NCBI RefSeq assembly: GCF_002356355.1
Contig: NZ_AP018052.1
Span: forward strand, 1,364,001-1,428,000
Length of the DNA: 64,000 bases
Source: Thiohalobacter thiocyanaticus
GTDB taxonomy: Bacteria > Pseudomonadota > Gammaproteobacteria > Thiohalobacterales > Thiohalobacteraceae
Direction: 5' to 3'
Shown here: positions 53,685 through 62,115 of the stretch, one piece after another
Layout of the letters: each line of letters begins with the position of its first letter
Numbering within the stretch: position 1 is the first letter of the stretch
Translations under genes and position numbers: made by a program
Notes under the pieces: model-generated
Seen by the model: only the letters and a program-made list of their open reading frames with translations
What the model was told of the DNA's origin: nothing
Database searches by the model: none

Positions 53685-53879
53685 ATGGGTAAATCGATGA
53701 GTGTCTGGATTCCGAGTCGTGTCTGTTTCTGTTCTGATATCGGATGTCGATATCGACCGAGCGGGGCGTTGTGTCCTTCGCGACAGCATGCGGGTAAGCG
53801 CAAGGGGGTACAATTGTTTCACTCGGTCGACCGGGGTTCTCCTCAGGCGCATCAATATCTGAATCGGATGATCGGTTGA
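53685..53879 (+). CDS. Possible 64-residue protein or small RNA
   Basis: A short frame (MGKSMSVWIPSRVCFCSDIG at the start) with a GGGGGG ribosome-like sequence 7 bases before the ATG. It is enclosed by operator 1 on the left and a strong terminator on the right, so a discrete transcript of about 260 bases is expected. The amino-acid composition (Arg, Ser, Cys) is unusual, so the product may instead be an untranslated RNA. Confidence 0.4.
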   Translation: MGKSMSVWIPSRVCFCSDIGCRYRPSGALCPSRQHAGKRKGVQLFHSVDRGSPQAHQYLNRMIG

Positions 53880-53886
53880 GAATGGA

Positions 53887-53914
53887 GGGGGGACTCGGAT
53901 GTCCCCCCTTTCTT
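53887..53914 (+). terminator. Rho-independent terminator of the small transcript
   Basis: GGGGGGAC and GTCCCCCC form an 8-bp stem with a 6-base loop, followed by TTTCTT. It begins 7 bases after the stop of the 64-codon frame and lies between it and the convergent AAA ATPase gene. Confidence 0.85.
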
Positions 53915-53926
53915 CTGTCTTACCGG

Positions 53927-56053
53927 TCAGTTCCGGACAAATCCAATGGGGCGATTGGATCGCGGCCGCTTTGCTGCCATCTCCTTCTCCAGCCCGTCCA
54001 CCAGCGCCTGACGTGTCGTTGCCTTGCCCCGAAGCCTGAGTTGACGCACGACAGTCATGAAATCCCCCGGCGTCACGGCCGACAGCCGGGCAATACGTCG
54101 CTGTAGGACGTCATCATCGGGCGCGGCTTCAGCTATCTCCTCAGCAAGGTGCTCCAGCAACCGCCGGACCTGGTCAGGGACGAGGTAGTCGAAGCGGATT
54201 TTCAGATCGAAGCGGCGCAGGGCCGCTGTATCCAGTCCCTCCATCATGTTGGTAGTGGCGATCAGAATTCCCTCGAATGCCTCCATCTGGGTCAGGAATT
54301 CATTGACCTGGTTGATCTCCCAGGATTTTCCATCCAGCTGGCGCTGGTGCAGCAGACTGTCGATTTCGTCGATCATCAGCACGGCTGACTGGCGGCGCGC
54401 CTCGGTGAAGGCGCTGGCAATGGCTTTTTCCGTCTGCCCGACGTAGGGCCCGAGCAGATCTGACAGGCGCTTGTGGATACAGGGCCGGTCCACCACCTCT
54501 GCCAGATAGTCACCAAAGGCGGTTTTTCCTGTCCCCGGCGGGCCGTACAGGCATAATCGACCCTGTCCCGCCTGGCGCATCCCCTGTGCGAGTGACTCCA
54601 GATCTTCATCAGGATTAAGGTAGTCAAGGGAATAGGTCATGGGGCCTGCTGGTTGGGACGCTGGGCTGGAATAGCGACTGCCCATGGCTTCCAGGGTATT
54701 GCCGAAGATCCGATCCAGCGCCTGTTCGACGACTTCGGACGGCTCACCCGTCAGATGGTCGATCACCCGGGCGGCACGTTCGACATGTGCCGGCGTCAGA
54801 GCCTCGGTGGCCGCGGCGCGGTCCAGCCAGTGGCCGCGCACCGGGTAGGGGGCCAGATACTGTTTCAGCGCCTGTGCGCGGACGGATTGAGGGGGTTCCC
54901 CGAGTTCCAATACATAGTCGAAGCGCCGCAGATACGCGGGATCAATCTGGTCGATATGGTTGCTCAGCCAGAAGGTGGGAACAGGGTTGGACTCGAGCAG
55001 GTCATTGACCCAGGCTTTGCCCGGGGTCTCTTCGCCCATCAGGTTCAAGAGGTTGAAGCCTTGCGGTGGGAAGACATCCTCGATTTCATCGAACAGAACC
55101 AGGCCCGTATCCTGATTGGCAAGCAGATTTTGTGTCAGCTGGTAGGCAGAAAAACGCGCGATCCCCGGCAGTGACTTGCCTCCCCGGTCGGCAATCGCGA
55201 CCTCATAGAGGCGGGCCCCAAGAGACTCGGCCATGACCCGAGCCAGCTGTGTCTTGCCGGTACCCGGTGGGCCATGGATCAGAACGTTAACTCCGGTCAG
55301 ACCCTGTGCCAGTGCCCGTGTCAGAAAACCGTGTATCAGGGTAATGTCCTGTGACACATGGGGGTAATCCTCCCGCGTCAGTGTGGGCGGGGTCGATTCC
55401 TGGAAAAAATGCCGGAACAGCAGGGCGGGGGAGCTGTGTTCATGCAGCAGCGCCTCACTCAGTCGCCCCAGCAGTTGCAGCTTCCGGTACAGGGGCCGCT
55501 GCTCCCCGCTGGGCACCCGCATGAGGCCGGCAGCAATCAACGTCGCATCAGGGCGCAAGCTGTCTGTAATAGCCTTGAGCGGAAGTTCCAGGATCGTGGC
55601 CAATGCCCGCTCGGCACGGCTCTGATCCAGATCCCCGAGGCTGTCCAGGGTCTCAGAGAGTGCCCTGACGTTCCGGGTCAGGACCAGAAACCCCAGGATC
55701 TTCTGCTCCGTGTCGGTGAGCTTCAGGCGCTGAGCAAGCCAGTGGATATTGCGGTCGAGAGTGCCTTCGACTTCAGGCGACAGGGTATTGATCTGGCGCT
55801 GTCGTTCTGTGAATGCCTCCCGAATCTGGGGCTGTTTCACGTCGCGGTCGTTCAGGTGGTCGAGTTCGAGTGTATGGAAGATGATATCGCTGTCGATGCC
55901 GAGTCCGCAGAGTGTGCCGAACGCATGATAGCCCCGTAGATCCACCAGGATACGCAGCATCCAGCGTTGGATCGGGACGCGGTATTCTTCCAGGAGGGTT
56001 TTGAAGGAGTGTGACTCGGTAGGCGTGTTATCTGAAAGATCGACTTTGTGCAT
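53927..56053 (-). CDS. Tandem AAA ATPase
   Basis: A 708-residue protein. An N-terminal helical domain (about 1-230) is followed by two AAA modules. Module 1 has Walker A HGPPGTGKT (about 261-268), Walker B LVLFDEIED and the sensor segment FWLSNHIDQIDPAYLRRFD. Module 2 has YGPPGTGKT (about 503-510), VLMIDEIDSLL, LIATTNMMEGLD and AALRRFDLKIRFD, the arginine-finger region. Both sites look active. Such proteins form rings that remodel or unfold partners. GGGGAG precedes the ATG at 56053. A -10 CATAAT and the shared palindrome lie upstream. No protease domain is fused, so a partner is expected. Confidence 0.88.
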   Translation of the reverse strand: MHKVDLSDNTPTESHSFKTLLEEYRVPIQRWMLRILVDLRGYHAFGTLCGLGIDSDIIFHTLELDHLNDRDVKQPQIREAFTERQRQINTLSPEVEGTLDRNIHWLAQRLKLTDTEQKILGFLVLTRNVRALSETLDSLGDLDQSRAERALATILELPLKAITDSLRPDATLIAAGLMRVPSGEQRPLYRKLQLLGRLSEALLHEHSSPALLFRHFFQESTPPTLTREDYPHVSQDITLIHGFLTRALAQGLTGVNVLIHGPPGTGKTQLARVMAESLGARLYEVAIADRGGKSLPGIARFSAYQLTQNLLANQDTGLVLFDEIEDVFPPQGFNLLNLMGEETPGKAWVNDLLESNPVPTFWLSNHIDQIDPAYLRRFDYVLELGEPPQSVRAQALKQYLAPYPVRGHWLDRAAATEALTPAHVERAARVIDHLTGEPSEVVEQALDRIFGNTLEAMGSRYSSPASQPAGPMTYSLDYLNPDEDLESLAQGMRQAGQGRLCLYGPPGTGKTAFGDYLAEVVDRPCIHKRLSDLLGPYVGQTEKAIASAFTEARRQSAVLMIDEIDSLLHQRQLDGKSWEINQVNEFLTQMEAFEGILIATTNMMEGLDTAALRRFDLKIRFDYLVPDQVRRLLEHLAEEIAEAAPDDDVLQRRIARLSAVTPGDFMTVVRQLRLRGKATTRQALVDGLEKEMAAKRPRSNRPIGFVRN

Positions 56054-56102
56054 ATTTCTCCCCATCGCCACATGTCAGATATAGGCTGATTTCAAGGAGA
56101 GT

Positions 56103-56139
56103 ATTATGCGGATAGCTGCGACACATTCTGTCGTTACAG
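56103..56139 (-). promoter_or_regulatory. Operator-promoter 2 of the TGCGACA regulon
   Basis: CTGCGACA (56116-56123), five bases, TGTCGTTACAG (56129-56139). On the minus strand TGTCGCAG is separated by 7 bases from CATAAT (56103-56108), the same geometry as at operator 1. It would control the AAA ATPase gene, whose start is 50 bases downstream. Confidence 0.78.
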
Positions 56140-56157
56140 GGGTGGGTAGAGTGAATT

Positions 56158-56517
56158 TTATATCGGCGTATCCTGATGAGGAATACAGTCGCTGGATTCG
56201 AGGATTTGCCGCCACTGGGAGCGCGATAGCCCACAGACCTGGCTCAGCAGTTCATTGACACCGATTTGTGCCGGTTGCCAGCATTCGGACCTCCGCGCTT
56301 CGAGTTGACTGCCATGCAGCCGGTAGACCGCTCCACCAGGAAGTCGGACGGCCTGACCGCGTTGCAACAGGTTGAACAAAATCACCATCCCGGGTTGAAC
56401 GGTGGCACTGTCCAATGAAGCATTATCGGCGTTGTTGGATTCGCAGTCTGGCGTGCGCGTGTGGGAAGGCTGCCGGCGGGATTCCCTGGCGTTGTTGAGA
56501 TCAATAATTTCTCCCAT
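56158..56517 (-). CDS. Hypothetical protein of the TGCGACA cluster
   Basis: A 119-residue soluble protein. It starts MGEIIDLNNARESRR, has a polar low-complexity part, then a beta segment (VRLPGGAVYRLHGSQLEAR) and a helical end (LLSQVCGLSRSQWRQILES). GAGGAAAC precedes the ATG at 56517; the longer GTG start at 56583 would overlap the previous gene. I recognise no family. It is the last gene of the leftward set that begins near 58.0 kb. Confidence 0.5.
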   Translation of the reverse strand: MGEIIDLNNARESRRQPSHTRTPDCESNNADNASLDSATVQPGMVILFNLLQRGQAVRLPGGAVYRLHGSQLEARRSECWQPAQIGVNELLSQVCGLSRSQWRQILESSDCIPHQDTPI

Positions 56518-56560
56518 GGCGATGTTTCCTCGTGATTCTGGTTCGGCAGCAAGGTAGGCG

Positions 56561-57484
56561 TCAGATGAAATCGAGAACTTCACCTAGGTTGGTCTCGATG
56601 TAGACTTCCTTATCCGTTGAATTCAGCACATCCGCGGTGCCGGCCCCCAGGGAGTTGATACCGTAGAGATGAACAAAGGGATTGGCGCCATTTGCAATTG
56701 CCTCGGCGAGATCTCGCTCGAGTGTGGTGCCATTCAGGGATAACTCCAGACCGGCGCTAGAGGCCGTGAGTATCTTTACTGCATCCGCGGCGATAGTGGG
56801 GCATTGGAGTCGGAGCGTGCCATGAAAACCGGCCAGTTGGGCGGCTGATTCGGCATCCACATGCGTGCAGGCAAGAGTGAGATGTTCGGCATAGATGCTG
56901 GACAGTGCTGAGGCAATGCTGGGACTGAGCGCGCTGTCCTCGAGGTATAACTGAAACTCATCCCACGCTCTGCTTTTGGCGAGTGCTTGCACTGTCTCAG
57001 GGGAAATCTCCGGGATGCTGACCAATATAAGAGCTGGGCTGGCCCTGGATATAAGATCGGCCACCTCAGGAGACATAGACCTTGGATACAGGAGTAGCTG
57101 GGTGCCATTGAAAGATTGCAAAATGTGGGCATCCTGGACATCCAGCGCATCAATCCCATCCAGACTGACGCTATCAGCGAATCGCGCAAGGTTCAGAACC
57201 GTAGTCTTGTCCAGATGGCCATTGTGTTGGCCAGCGGCCACCCAGTGTAGTTTGAGCTTGCCGTTGCCACCAAGTGCGATCAGTGACTCAGCCGAACAGT
57301 GATCGAGTAGTGGAAGATGGCCGTCTATAAATATCGAATTACCCTTGAACGCCTCGAGGGCGCGTGCCGCATTGCAGTCCAGACGACCAAGCACGAGACG
57401 CAAATCATCTCCGCACTCGATTAATTCTTCCGCCTTGGTTACAGAGAGTTCCTCGTCCTGATAATTGGTTTCGCGTACAGGCAT
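56561..57484 (-). CDS. Leucine-rich-repeat-like protein
   Basis: A 307-residue protein built of degenerate repeats of about 20-25 residues with the pattern AxxLxxFxGxLxLxxxxL, for example ALEAFKGNSIFIDGHLPLL, HILQSFNGTQLLLYPRSM and AAQLAGFHGTLRLQCPTI. The layout suggests a solenoid that binds a protein or other ligand. There is no signal peptide. In a defence-type gene set a solenoid could sense a phage component, but this is inference. It lies between the 129-residue and 119-residue genes on the same strand. Confidence 0.6.
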   Translation of the reverse strand: MPVRETNYQDEELSVTKAEELIECGDDLRLVLGRLDCNAARALEAFKGNSIFIDGHLPLLDHCSAESLIALGGNGKLKLHWVAAGQHNGHLDKTTVLNLARFADSVSLDGIDALDVQDAHILQSFNGTQLLLYPRSMSPEVADLISRASPALILVSIPEISPETVQALAKSRAWDEFQLYLEDSALSPSIASALSSIYAEHLTLACTHVDAESAAQLAGFHGTLRLQCPTIAADAVKILTASSAGLELSLNGTTLERDLAEAIANGANPFVHLYGINSLGAGTADVLNSTDKEVYIETNLGEVLDFI

Positions 57485-57608
57485 AGTGATCCTATCATGG
57501 TGTCTGAATTGAAGACCCTGATGCGCAGGGAGTGTGCACTGGTCTACGTGACTATCAATGACAACCGCTTACAGGGGGAGAGGAAGCCCCCCCTCCCCGG
57601 TGAGTATG

Positions 57609-57998
57609 TCAGCGATTCTGGACGTGTCTATCGATATTGATCCCGGGTAGACTTTTCACGTCGATATTCTTCGGGGCCCCGGGTGTCATGAACGATATCA
57701 GTGACTGTTCGATTTCGTCCCTTTCACCGCCACGGCATGTGAAACCCAGGTTGTTTTTGTCCGTGGGAGCAACCACAAGGTAAAGCACACCCTCCAGAGG
57801 TTCAAAATCCTTCCCAACCTTGACTGAGGGTGATCTTGAGTGATTACAGATCACCTTAATTGATTTGTTGTGATCCGGAAGGTGGATATCGATATTCGGA
57901 TCCTTGTCCACCACTGTGTGGTTAATCTCCCGTTGACCCAGATACCCGCTGATCATCTTCACGCCCATTTCGTGCTTCTGTCGAGTCGTCAGTTTCAT
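57609..57998 (-). CDS. Hypothetical protein divergent from the WYL regulator
   Basis: A 129-residue soluble protein that starts MKLTTRQKHEMGVKMISGYL and has DPNIDIHLPDHNKSIKVICN. The latter is vaguely like a PD-(D/E)XK strand pair but lacks the Glu, so catalysis is not predicted. I recognise no family. The ATG at 57998 is preceded by GGTGGGG. Operator 3 lies 45-70 bases upstream. It is probably the first gene of the leftward set 57998-56158. Confidence 0.5.
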   Translation of the reverse strand: MKLTTRQKHEMGVKMISGYLGQREINHTVVDKDPNIDIHLPDHNKSIKVICNHSRSPSVKVGKDFEPLEGVLYLVVAPTDKNNLGFTCRGGERDEIEQSLISFMTPGAPKNIDVKSLPGINIDRHVQNR

Positions 57999-58028
57999 AC
58001 CCCACCTGTCTCCCGTGAACGTGTCGAG

Positions 58029-58076
58029 ACTGTATCGTTCAGTTGCGACAAAAACTGTCGCTACAACCAGAAAAAT
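58029..58076. promoter_or_regulatory. Operator-promoter 3 of the TGCGACA regulon (bidirectional)
   Basis: GTTGCGACA (58042-58050), five A/C bases, TGTCGCTACAAC (58056-58067). Leftward, TACAGT lies 8 bases past TGTCGCAA. Rightward, AAAAAT (58071-58076) lies 7 bases past TGTCGCTA. It sits between the 129-residue gene and the WYL regulator and so is the best candidate for autoregulation. Confidence 0.75.
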
Positions 58077-58102
58077 GGAGGGAAATTTCCGGAATCTGGG
58101 CC

Positions 58103-59119
58103 ATGGCTGACGCATTTTCACGCAAGTTATTGATATTACAGATGCTGCCTAGGGAGGAGGAGGGCGGCATCACGGTTGAGGAAATCCAGAGGCGGCTCTG
58201 GAATGACCACGGGATCGAGGTCAGTGAGCGGAATATCCAGCGGGATCTCCGGTCACTTCAGGGGGCGGAGGACCACGTCGGGTTTCCGATTTCCTGTGAC
58301 GAGGACCAGCCCAAGCCCTGGCGCTGGTCCTGGTACGGGCGCGAGTTACTCGGCATACCCAAAATGGGTCGCCACACAGCCTTGACCTTCCAGATGGTGA
58401 AAGATTTGCTGGAGCCTTTGCTACCAGCGGAAACGATGGCTTATATGCAGCCAAATTTTTATGCGGCTGAGGAAGTCCTGCGAAAGACCAGCGCGAAGCG
58501 GGCCGGGCGTTGGCGCGACAAGATCCGTGTCGTTCCCCATAGCCTGCGGCTGATTCCCCCTGAGCTGGAGCCTGGTGTACTGGAGGTCGTCTCACAGGCC
58601 CTCCTGGACGACAGGCAGATTGAGATGAGTTATTGGTCAGGATCCCGGCACGCATCTGATGTGAAAAGCTATCCCGTTCACCCTTATGCCTTGATCCACA
58701 GAAATACCTCAGTGGAACTGATAGGCAGGATTGACGGTGATAGCAAGACGCGGCGCTGGGCGCTGCACCGGGTGAAATCTGTTCAGCATCTGGAGGCATC
58801 GTCCAGCGTACCACGTTCCTTCAAGCTGGATGATTTTGTCCAGCATGAGCTCGGGTTTCCCGAGAGTGGTGAAGCGATCGGCCTTGAGCTTTGGATGCAT
58901 GAGTCAGCCAGGAATCATGTCATCGAGACAAAACTGAGCAACGACCAGCGGATCAGTGAGACCGAGGACGGGTTGATCGTCAAGGCCACGGTGAATGAGA
59001 CAGTAGAGTTGAAGTGGTGGTTGCTTGGGCTGGGAGATCGAGTCAGGATCATGAAGCCCGATGTATTGCGCGAGTCTATGAAGACAATGACTCATAGGAT
59101 GGCAGAATTGTATCGATAA
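58103..59119 (+). CDS. WYL-domain transcription regulator (BrxR/CapW-like)
   Basis: A 338-residue regulator. The N-terminal winged helix has KLLILQMLPREEEGGITVEEIQRRLW and SERNIQRDLRSLQ, a recognition-helix-like segment. The WYL domain (about residues 165-245) has ALLDDRQIEMSYWSGSR, YPVHPYALIHRNTSVELIGR and RRWALHRVKSVQHLE. The C-terminus is WCX-like. Relatives repress defence operons and release DNA on ligand binding. The ATG at 58103 was chosen because operator 3 lies just before it. It probably governs itself and the leftward genes carrying the same palindrome. Confidence 0.88.
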   Translation: MADAFSRKLLILQMLPREEEGGITVEEIQRRLWNDHGIEVSERNIQRDLRSLQGAEDHVGFPISCDEDQPKPWRWSWYGRELLGIPKMGRHTALTFQMVKDLLEPLLPAETMAYMQPNFYAAEEVLRKTSAKRAGRWRDKIRVVPHSLRLIPPELEPGVLEVVSQALLDDRQIEMSYWSGSRHASDVKSYPVHPYALIHRNTSVELIGRIDGDSKTRRWALHRVKSVQHLEASSSVPRSFKLDDFVQHELGFPESGEAIGLELWMHESARNHVIETKLSNDQRISETEDGLIVKATVNETVELKWWLLGLGDRVRIMKPDVLRESMKTMTHRMAELYR

Positions 59120-59240
59120 TAAACGGCCTCAGATCCGCGCTTCGCGAGGTCATTTATCTCAGTGAATTTACTGGATGTGGAAAGTGAGTATATTCGGGCG
59201 GCGCAGGATTAATTGACCGACATCATTAGGAATACCCTGT

Positions 59241-61187
59241 ATGAGTACGACATTGACAAAAAGCCGGTTCAAGATCGCACTGGAATGCCCCAGAAAGCTA
59301 AACTATGCCACTGATAAGAATTACGCTAACGCAAAAAGCGAGGATGAATTCCTTCAGGGACTAGCCGAAGGGGGCCATCAGGTGGGTGCGCTTGCCAAGC
59401 TGATGTATCCAGGTGGTATTGAAATTACCACCCCCTCTGTCGAGGAACAAATAAAAAATACCCAGAAACTGATCGAACAAAATGACGTCATCCTTTACGA
59501 GCCGACGTTCCGCCATGGGAATCTCGTCATCCGCGTCGATATACTGGTTAAGCGTGGCAACCTGATCGACCTGATCGAAGTGAAGGCGAAAGGTTTTAAT
59601 TCCAGGGAAAGTAGCTTCCGCGGTAAAAATAATCCGATAAAGAGTGAGTGGCGCCCATACTTGTACGACGTAGCCTACCAGCTCCTGGTTCTGGAGCGGG
59701 CGCACCCGGAATGGACAGTGACGCCTCATCTCATGCTTCTGGATACATCGGTGAAATCGAGCATTGATGGCCTGGGCTCTTCCCTAACCGTAACACGGGA
59801 TAGAGGCCGGCTGAACGTGAGTATAAGGGATGGGTTTGATATTTCTATGCAGCAGCCGTCTCTTCTTCGTCAGCACGATGTGACTGACGAAGTTGGAATT
59901 CTGCGATCCAACCCAGTCGAGACGCCCGCCGGTGAGATGGACTTCGTAAACTTGGTGGACTGGCTTGGCGATAAGCTCGAAGCTGGTGAAACATTCCCTC
60001 CCTATATTGGAAAGCAATGTAAAAGTTGTGAATTCTACTGTGAGCCAGAGCAAATAACCCTTGACAATATCAGTGGCTGGGCTGCCTGCATGGAGGAAGC
60101 CTACACTCCACTCAAGGCGACATGGTCAAGAAGTGACTCCGTATTCGGGCTGTATCAATTTCGCAAGGTCGATGATCTGATTGCCAATAATATATTGTTA
60201 ATGAAGGATGTTGATGAGACGCAACTGACCATCAAGGAGAAACCTGGAGAAATCTCTACGAGTGACCGGCATCTCCTGCAGATCATGGAGGCGAGGGGCG
60301 AAGGCGATCAAATTCACCTTGAAATGGATACCCTTAGACAAGTGTTTGGTGACTGGGAGTATCCATTGCACTTCATCGATTTCGAGACATCCCGTCCAGC
60401 GCTTCCATTTCATTCCGGCTGTCGACCCAACGACATGATTCTTTTTCAGTTTTCGCATCATCAGCTTGATGCAGATGGCCAGCTTCGCCATGCTAATGAG
60501 TGTCTGATTGCGACGCCTGGAACCTGGCCGAATAGCTCTGTCGTACGTGCATTACGTGATGCAGTGGGGAACTCTGGCACTGTAGTTCATTGGTGGGACC
60601 ATGAAAGAACCGTTCTGAAGGAAGTGAAACAACAATGCATAGATCGTAACGAGCCCGATAAGGACATTCTGTGTGAATTTATCGACTCCCTTGTGAACAG
60701 TGAATCAGGCCGCCTGGCAGATCTCGGACGGCTTGTTTCCAGAACGGTATTCATAAAGGGTACGAACGGCCGAAGCTCGATTAAGAAGGTTCTCCCTGCC
60801 ATCCTGGCAATGTCTGACTCGCTAGAGGAACACTATGGGCAACCGATTTACGGCACCGAGGCAATGCCCAGCTTGAATTACTCACCCGGCTGGACCTGGC
60901 TCAGGGAAGAGAGTGGGGAAATTATCGATCCCTACCGCTTGCTCGATCCTATCTTCCTGGATGATGAGGTTGCACGAGCAATAGATCAGGCCGAAGACGA
61001 ATATACAGGCTATGATAAATTCGTGGCCAATGGTGGCGCCGCCATTATTGCCTACGCCCAGCTACAGAACCCTGATCTCAACCAAGATGAACGGCAGCGG
61101 ATTGAGGCTCAGCTTAAGCGCTATTGTGAGCTTGATACTTTGGCAATGGTAATGATTTACGAGGCAATATCGAAATGGATAAAATGA
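59241..61187 (+). CDS. DUF2779 protein with Cas4-like nuclease domain
   Basis: A 648-residue protein. The N-terminal part has a PD-(D/E)XK core (VIRVDILVKRGNLIDLIEVKAK) and a later Cys group (QCKSCEFYC) resembling Cas4/AddB iron-sulfur sites. The C-terminal part has LHFIDFETSRPALPFHSGCRPND and RYCELDTLAMVMIYEAI, the DUF2779 pattern with DEDD-exonuclease-like acidic residues. It is therefore a candidate two-nuclease protein acting on DNA or RNA. AGGAATA stands before the start. It is cotranscribed with the following gene, which overlaps its end. Confidence 0.78.
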   Translation: MSTTLTKSRFKIALECPRKLNYATDKNYANAKSEDEFLQGLAEGGHQVGALAKLMYPGGIEITTPSVEEQIKNTQKLIEQNDVILYEPTFRHGNLVIRVDILVKRGNLIDLIEVKAKGFNSRESSFRGKNNPIKSEWRPYLYDVAYQLLVLERAHPEWTVTPHLMLLDTSVKSSIDGLGSSLTVTRDRGRLNVSIRDGFDISMQQPSLLRQHDVTDEVGILRSNPVETPAGEMDFVNLVDWLGDKLEAGETFPPYIGKQCKSCEFYCEPEQITLDNISGWAACMEEAYTPLKATWSRSDSVFGLYQFRKVDDLIANNILLMKDVDETQLTIKEKPGEISTSDRHLLQIMEARGEGDQIHLEMDTLRQVFGDWEYPLHFIDFETSRPALPFHSGCRPNDMILFQFSHHQLDADGQLRHANECLIATPGTWPNSSVVRALRDAVGNSGTVVHWWDHERTVLKEVKQQCIDRNEPDKDILCEFIDSLVNSESGRLADLGRLVSRTVFIKGTNGRSSIKKVLPAILAMSDSLEEHYGQPIYGTEAMPSLNYSPGWTWLREESGEIIDPYRLLDPIFLDDEVARAIDQAEDEYTGYDKFVANGGAAIIAYAQLQNPDLNQDERQRIEAQLKRYCELDTLAMVMIYEAISKWIK

Positions 61188-61996
61188 CAGATCACGAAGT
61201 TGGGCTTGTAGAATTTATTGTACAGGCTTGGAATAAATTTGACCATGCATATCAGCCGCCGAAGGGTGAGCCCGAATGGAAGTGCACTTCACTAAATAAC
61301 GCTTGCAAACAATATAAATGGGGTAAACTGACTCGGGAGGAGAATAATAAAAAGCTTGATGATCTGTCTGGAAGGCTGCAAGAATGCCTAGTCGATGCGT
61401 CTCTTAATAATCACAAATTACACCATGTTTGCCTGGAAATACTTGAGTGGGGTGGGGTTGAAGGTGTTAGTTCGGCATGGTTCAGAGAGTCATGTGAGAA
61501 TGGGGTGCTTCGTGAGAAGATAAGTAAGGGTGTAAAGCTATTGAAAGAAGGTCCCTCACATGACGACTGGGAAAGATTCGATAACGAGGATCTCGTAATG
61601 AACTCGGCCCTGACTAAGGTATATGCGTTGGCGGATCCAGATAACATTCCTATATATGATGGGCGAGTTGGTGCCGCTATGGGGCTCCTTGTACGCAGGT
61701 ATCTTAAGCAACTTGCCCCAAGGCCCTGTGAGGTCCCAGAAGAATTGGCGTTTCGCTGGGGTGGGGGGTATACCCAAAGGGGAAGCAGGGCACGGCATCC
61801 CAGGAACCCAAGTGAACCTCCTTACAAGTTCGAATGTCTTAGGTCTTCAAAAAATGATCATGAGGAGTGGTGCTGGAGGACTGGAAGAATTCTGCGGCAA
61901 GTCGTAGATACGATAAATAATGATCCGGGTCGGGAAAATATTAGTATGCGCGATCTCGACGACGCTCTTTTTATGGTTGGCAGAATTGTTCGCTAA
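61175..61996 (+). CDS. Hypothetical protein cotranscribed with the DUF2779 gene
   Basis: A 273-residue soluble protein. The segment LTKVYALADPDNIPIYDGRVGAAMGLLVRR resembles a helix-hairpin region in OGG-like DNA glycosylases, an impression rather than a search result. Other parts are unrecognised. The start may be the ATG at 61184, which overlaps the DUF2779 stop as ATGA. Lower GC than the left chromosome suggests transfer. Together the two genes look like a transferred nuclease pair. Confidence 0.5.
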   Translation: MDKMTDHEVGLVEFIVQAWNKFDHAYQPPKGEPEWKCTSLNNACKQYKWGKLTREENNKKLDDLSGRLQECLVDASLNNHKLHHVCLEILEWGGVEGVSSAWFRESCENGVLREKISKGVKLLKEGPSHDDWERFDNEDLVMNSALTKVYALADPDNIPIYDGRVGAAMGLLVRRYLKQLAPRPCEVPEELAFRWGGGYTQRGSRARHPRNPSEPPYKFECLRSSKNDHEEWCWRTGRILRQVVDTINNDPGRENISMRDLDDALFMVGRIVR

Positions 61997-62115
61997 AATC
62001 CATAGTGATGATTGAGTTCTATATGTATGTGCATAGTTATTGCTGTGTGGAGCGCAGTTACAGCAACTAATATCCATCTTGGGTTGTTTGATATGATTAA
62101 TGGAATCAATCTTGT

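Noticed and set aside
53664-53855. 63-codon minus-strand frame opposite the small transcript
   Set aside because: No ribosome site, and the plus strand has both an operator-promoter and a terminator in the right places.
58043-58102. Longer N-terminus for the WYL regulator starting at TTG 58043
   Set aside because: It would place the start codon inside the palindromic operator; the ATG at 58103 fits the promoter layout.
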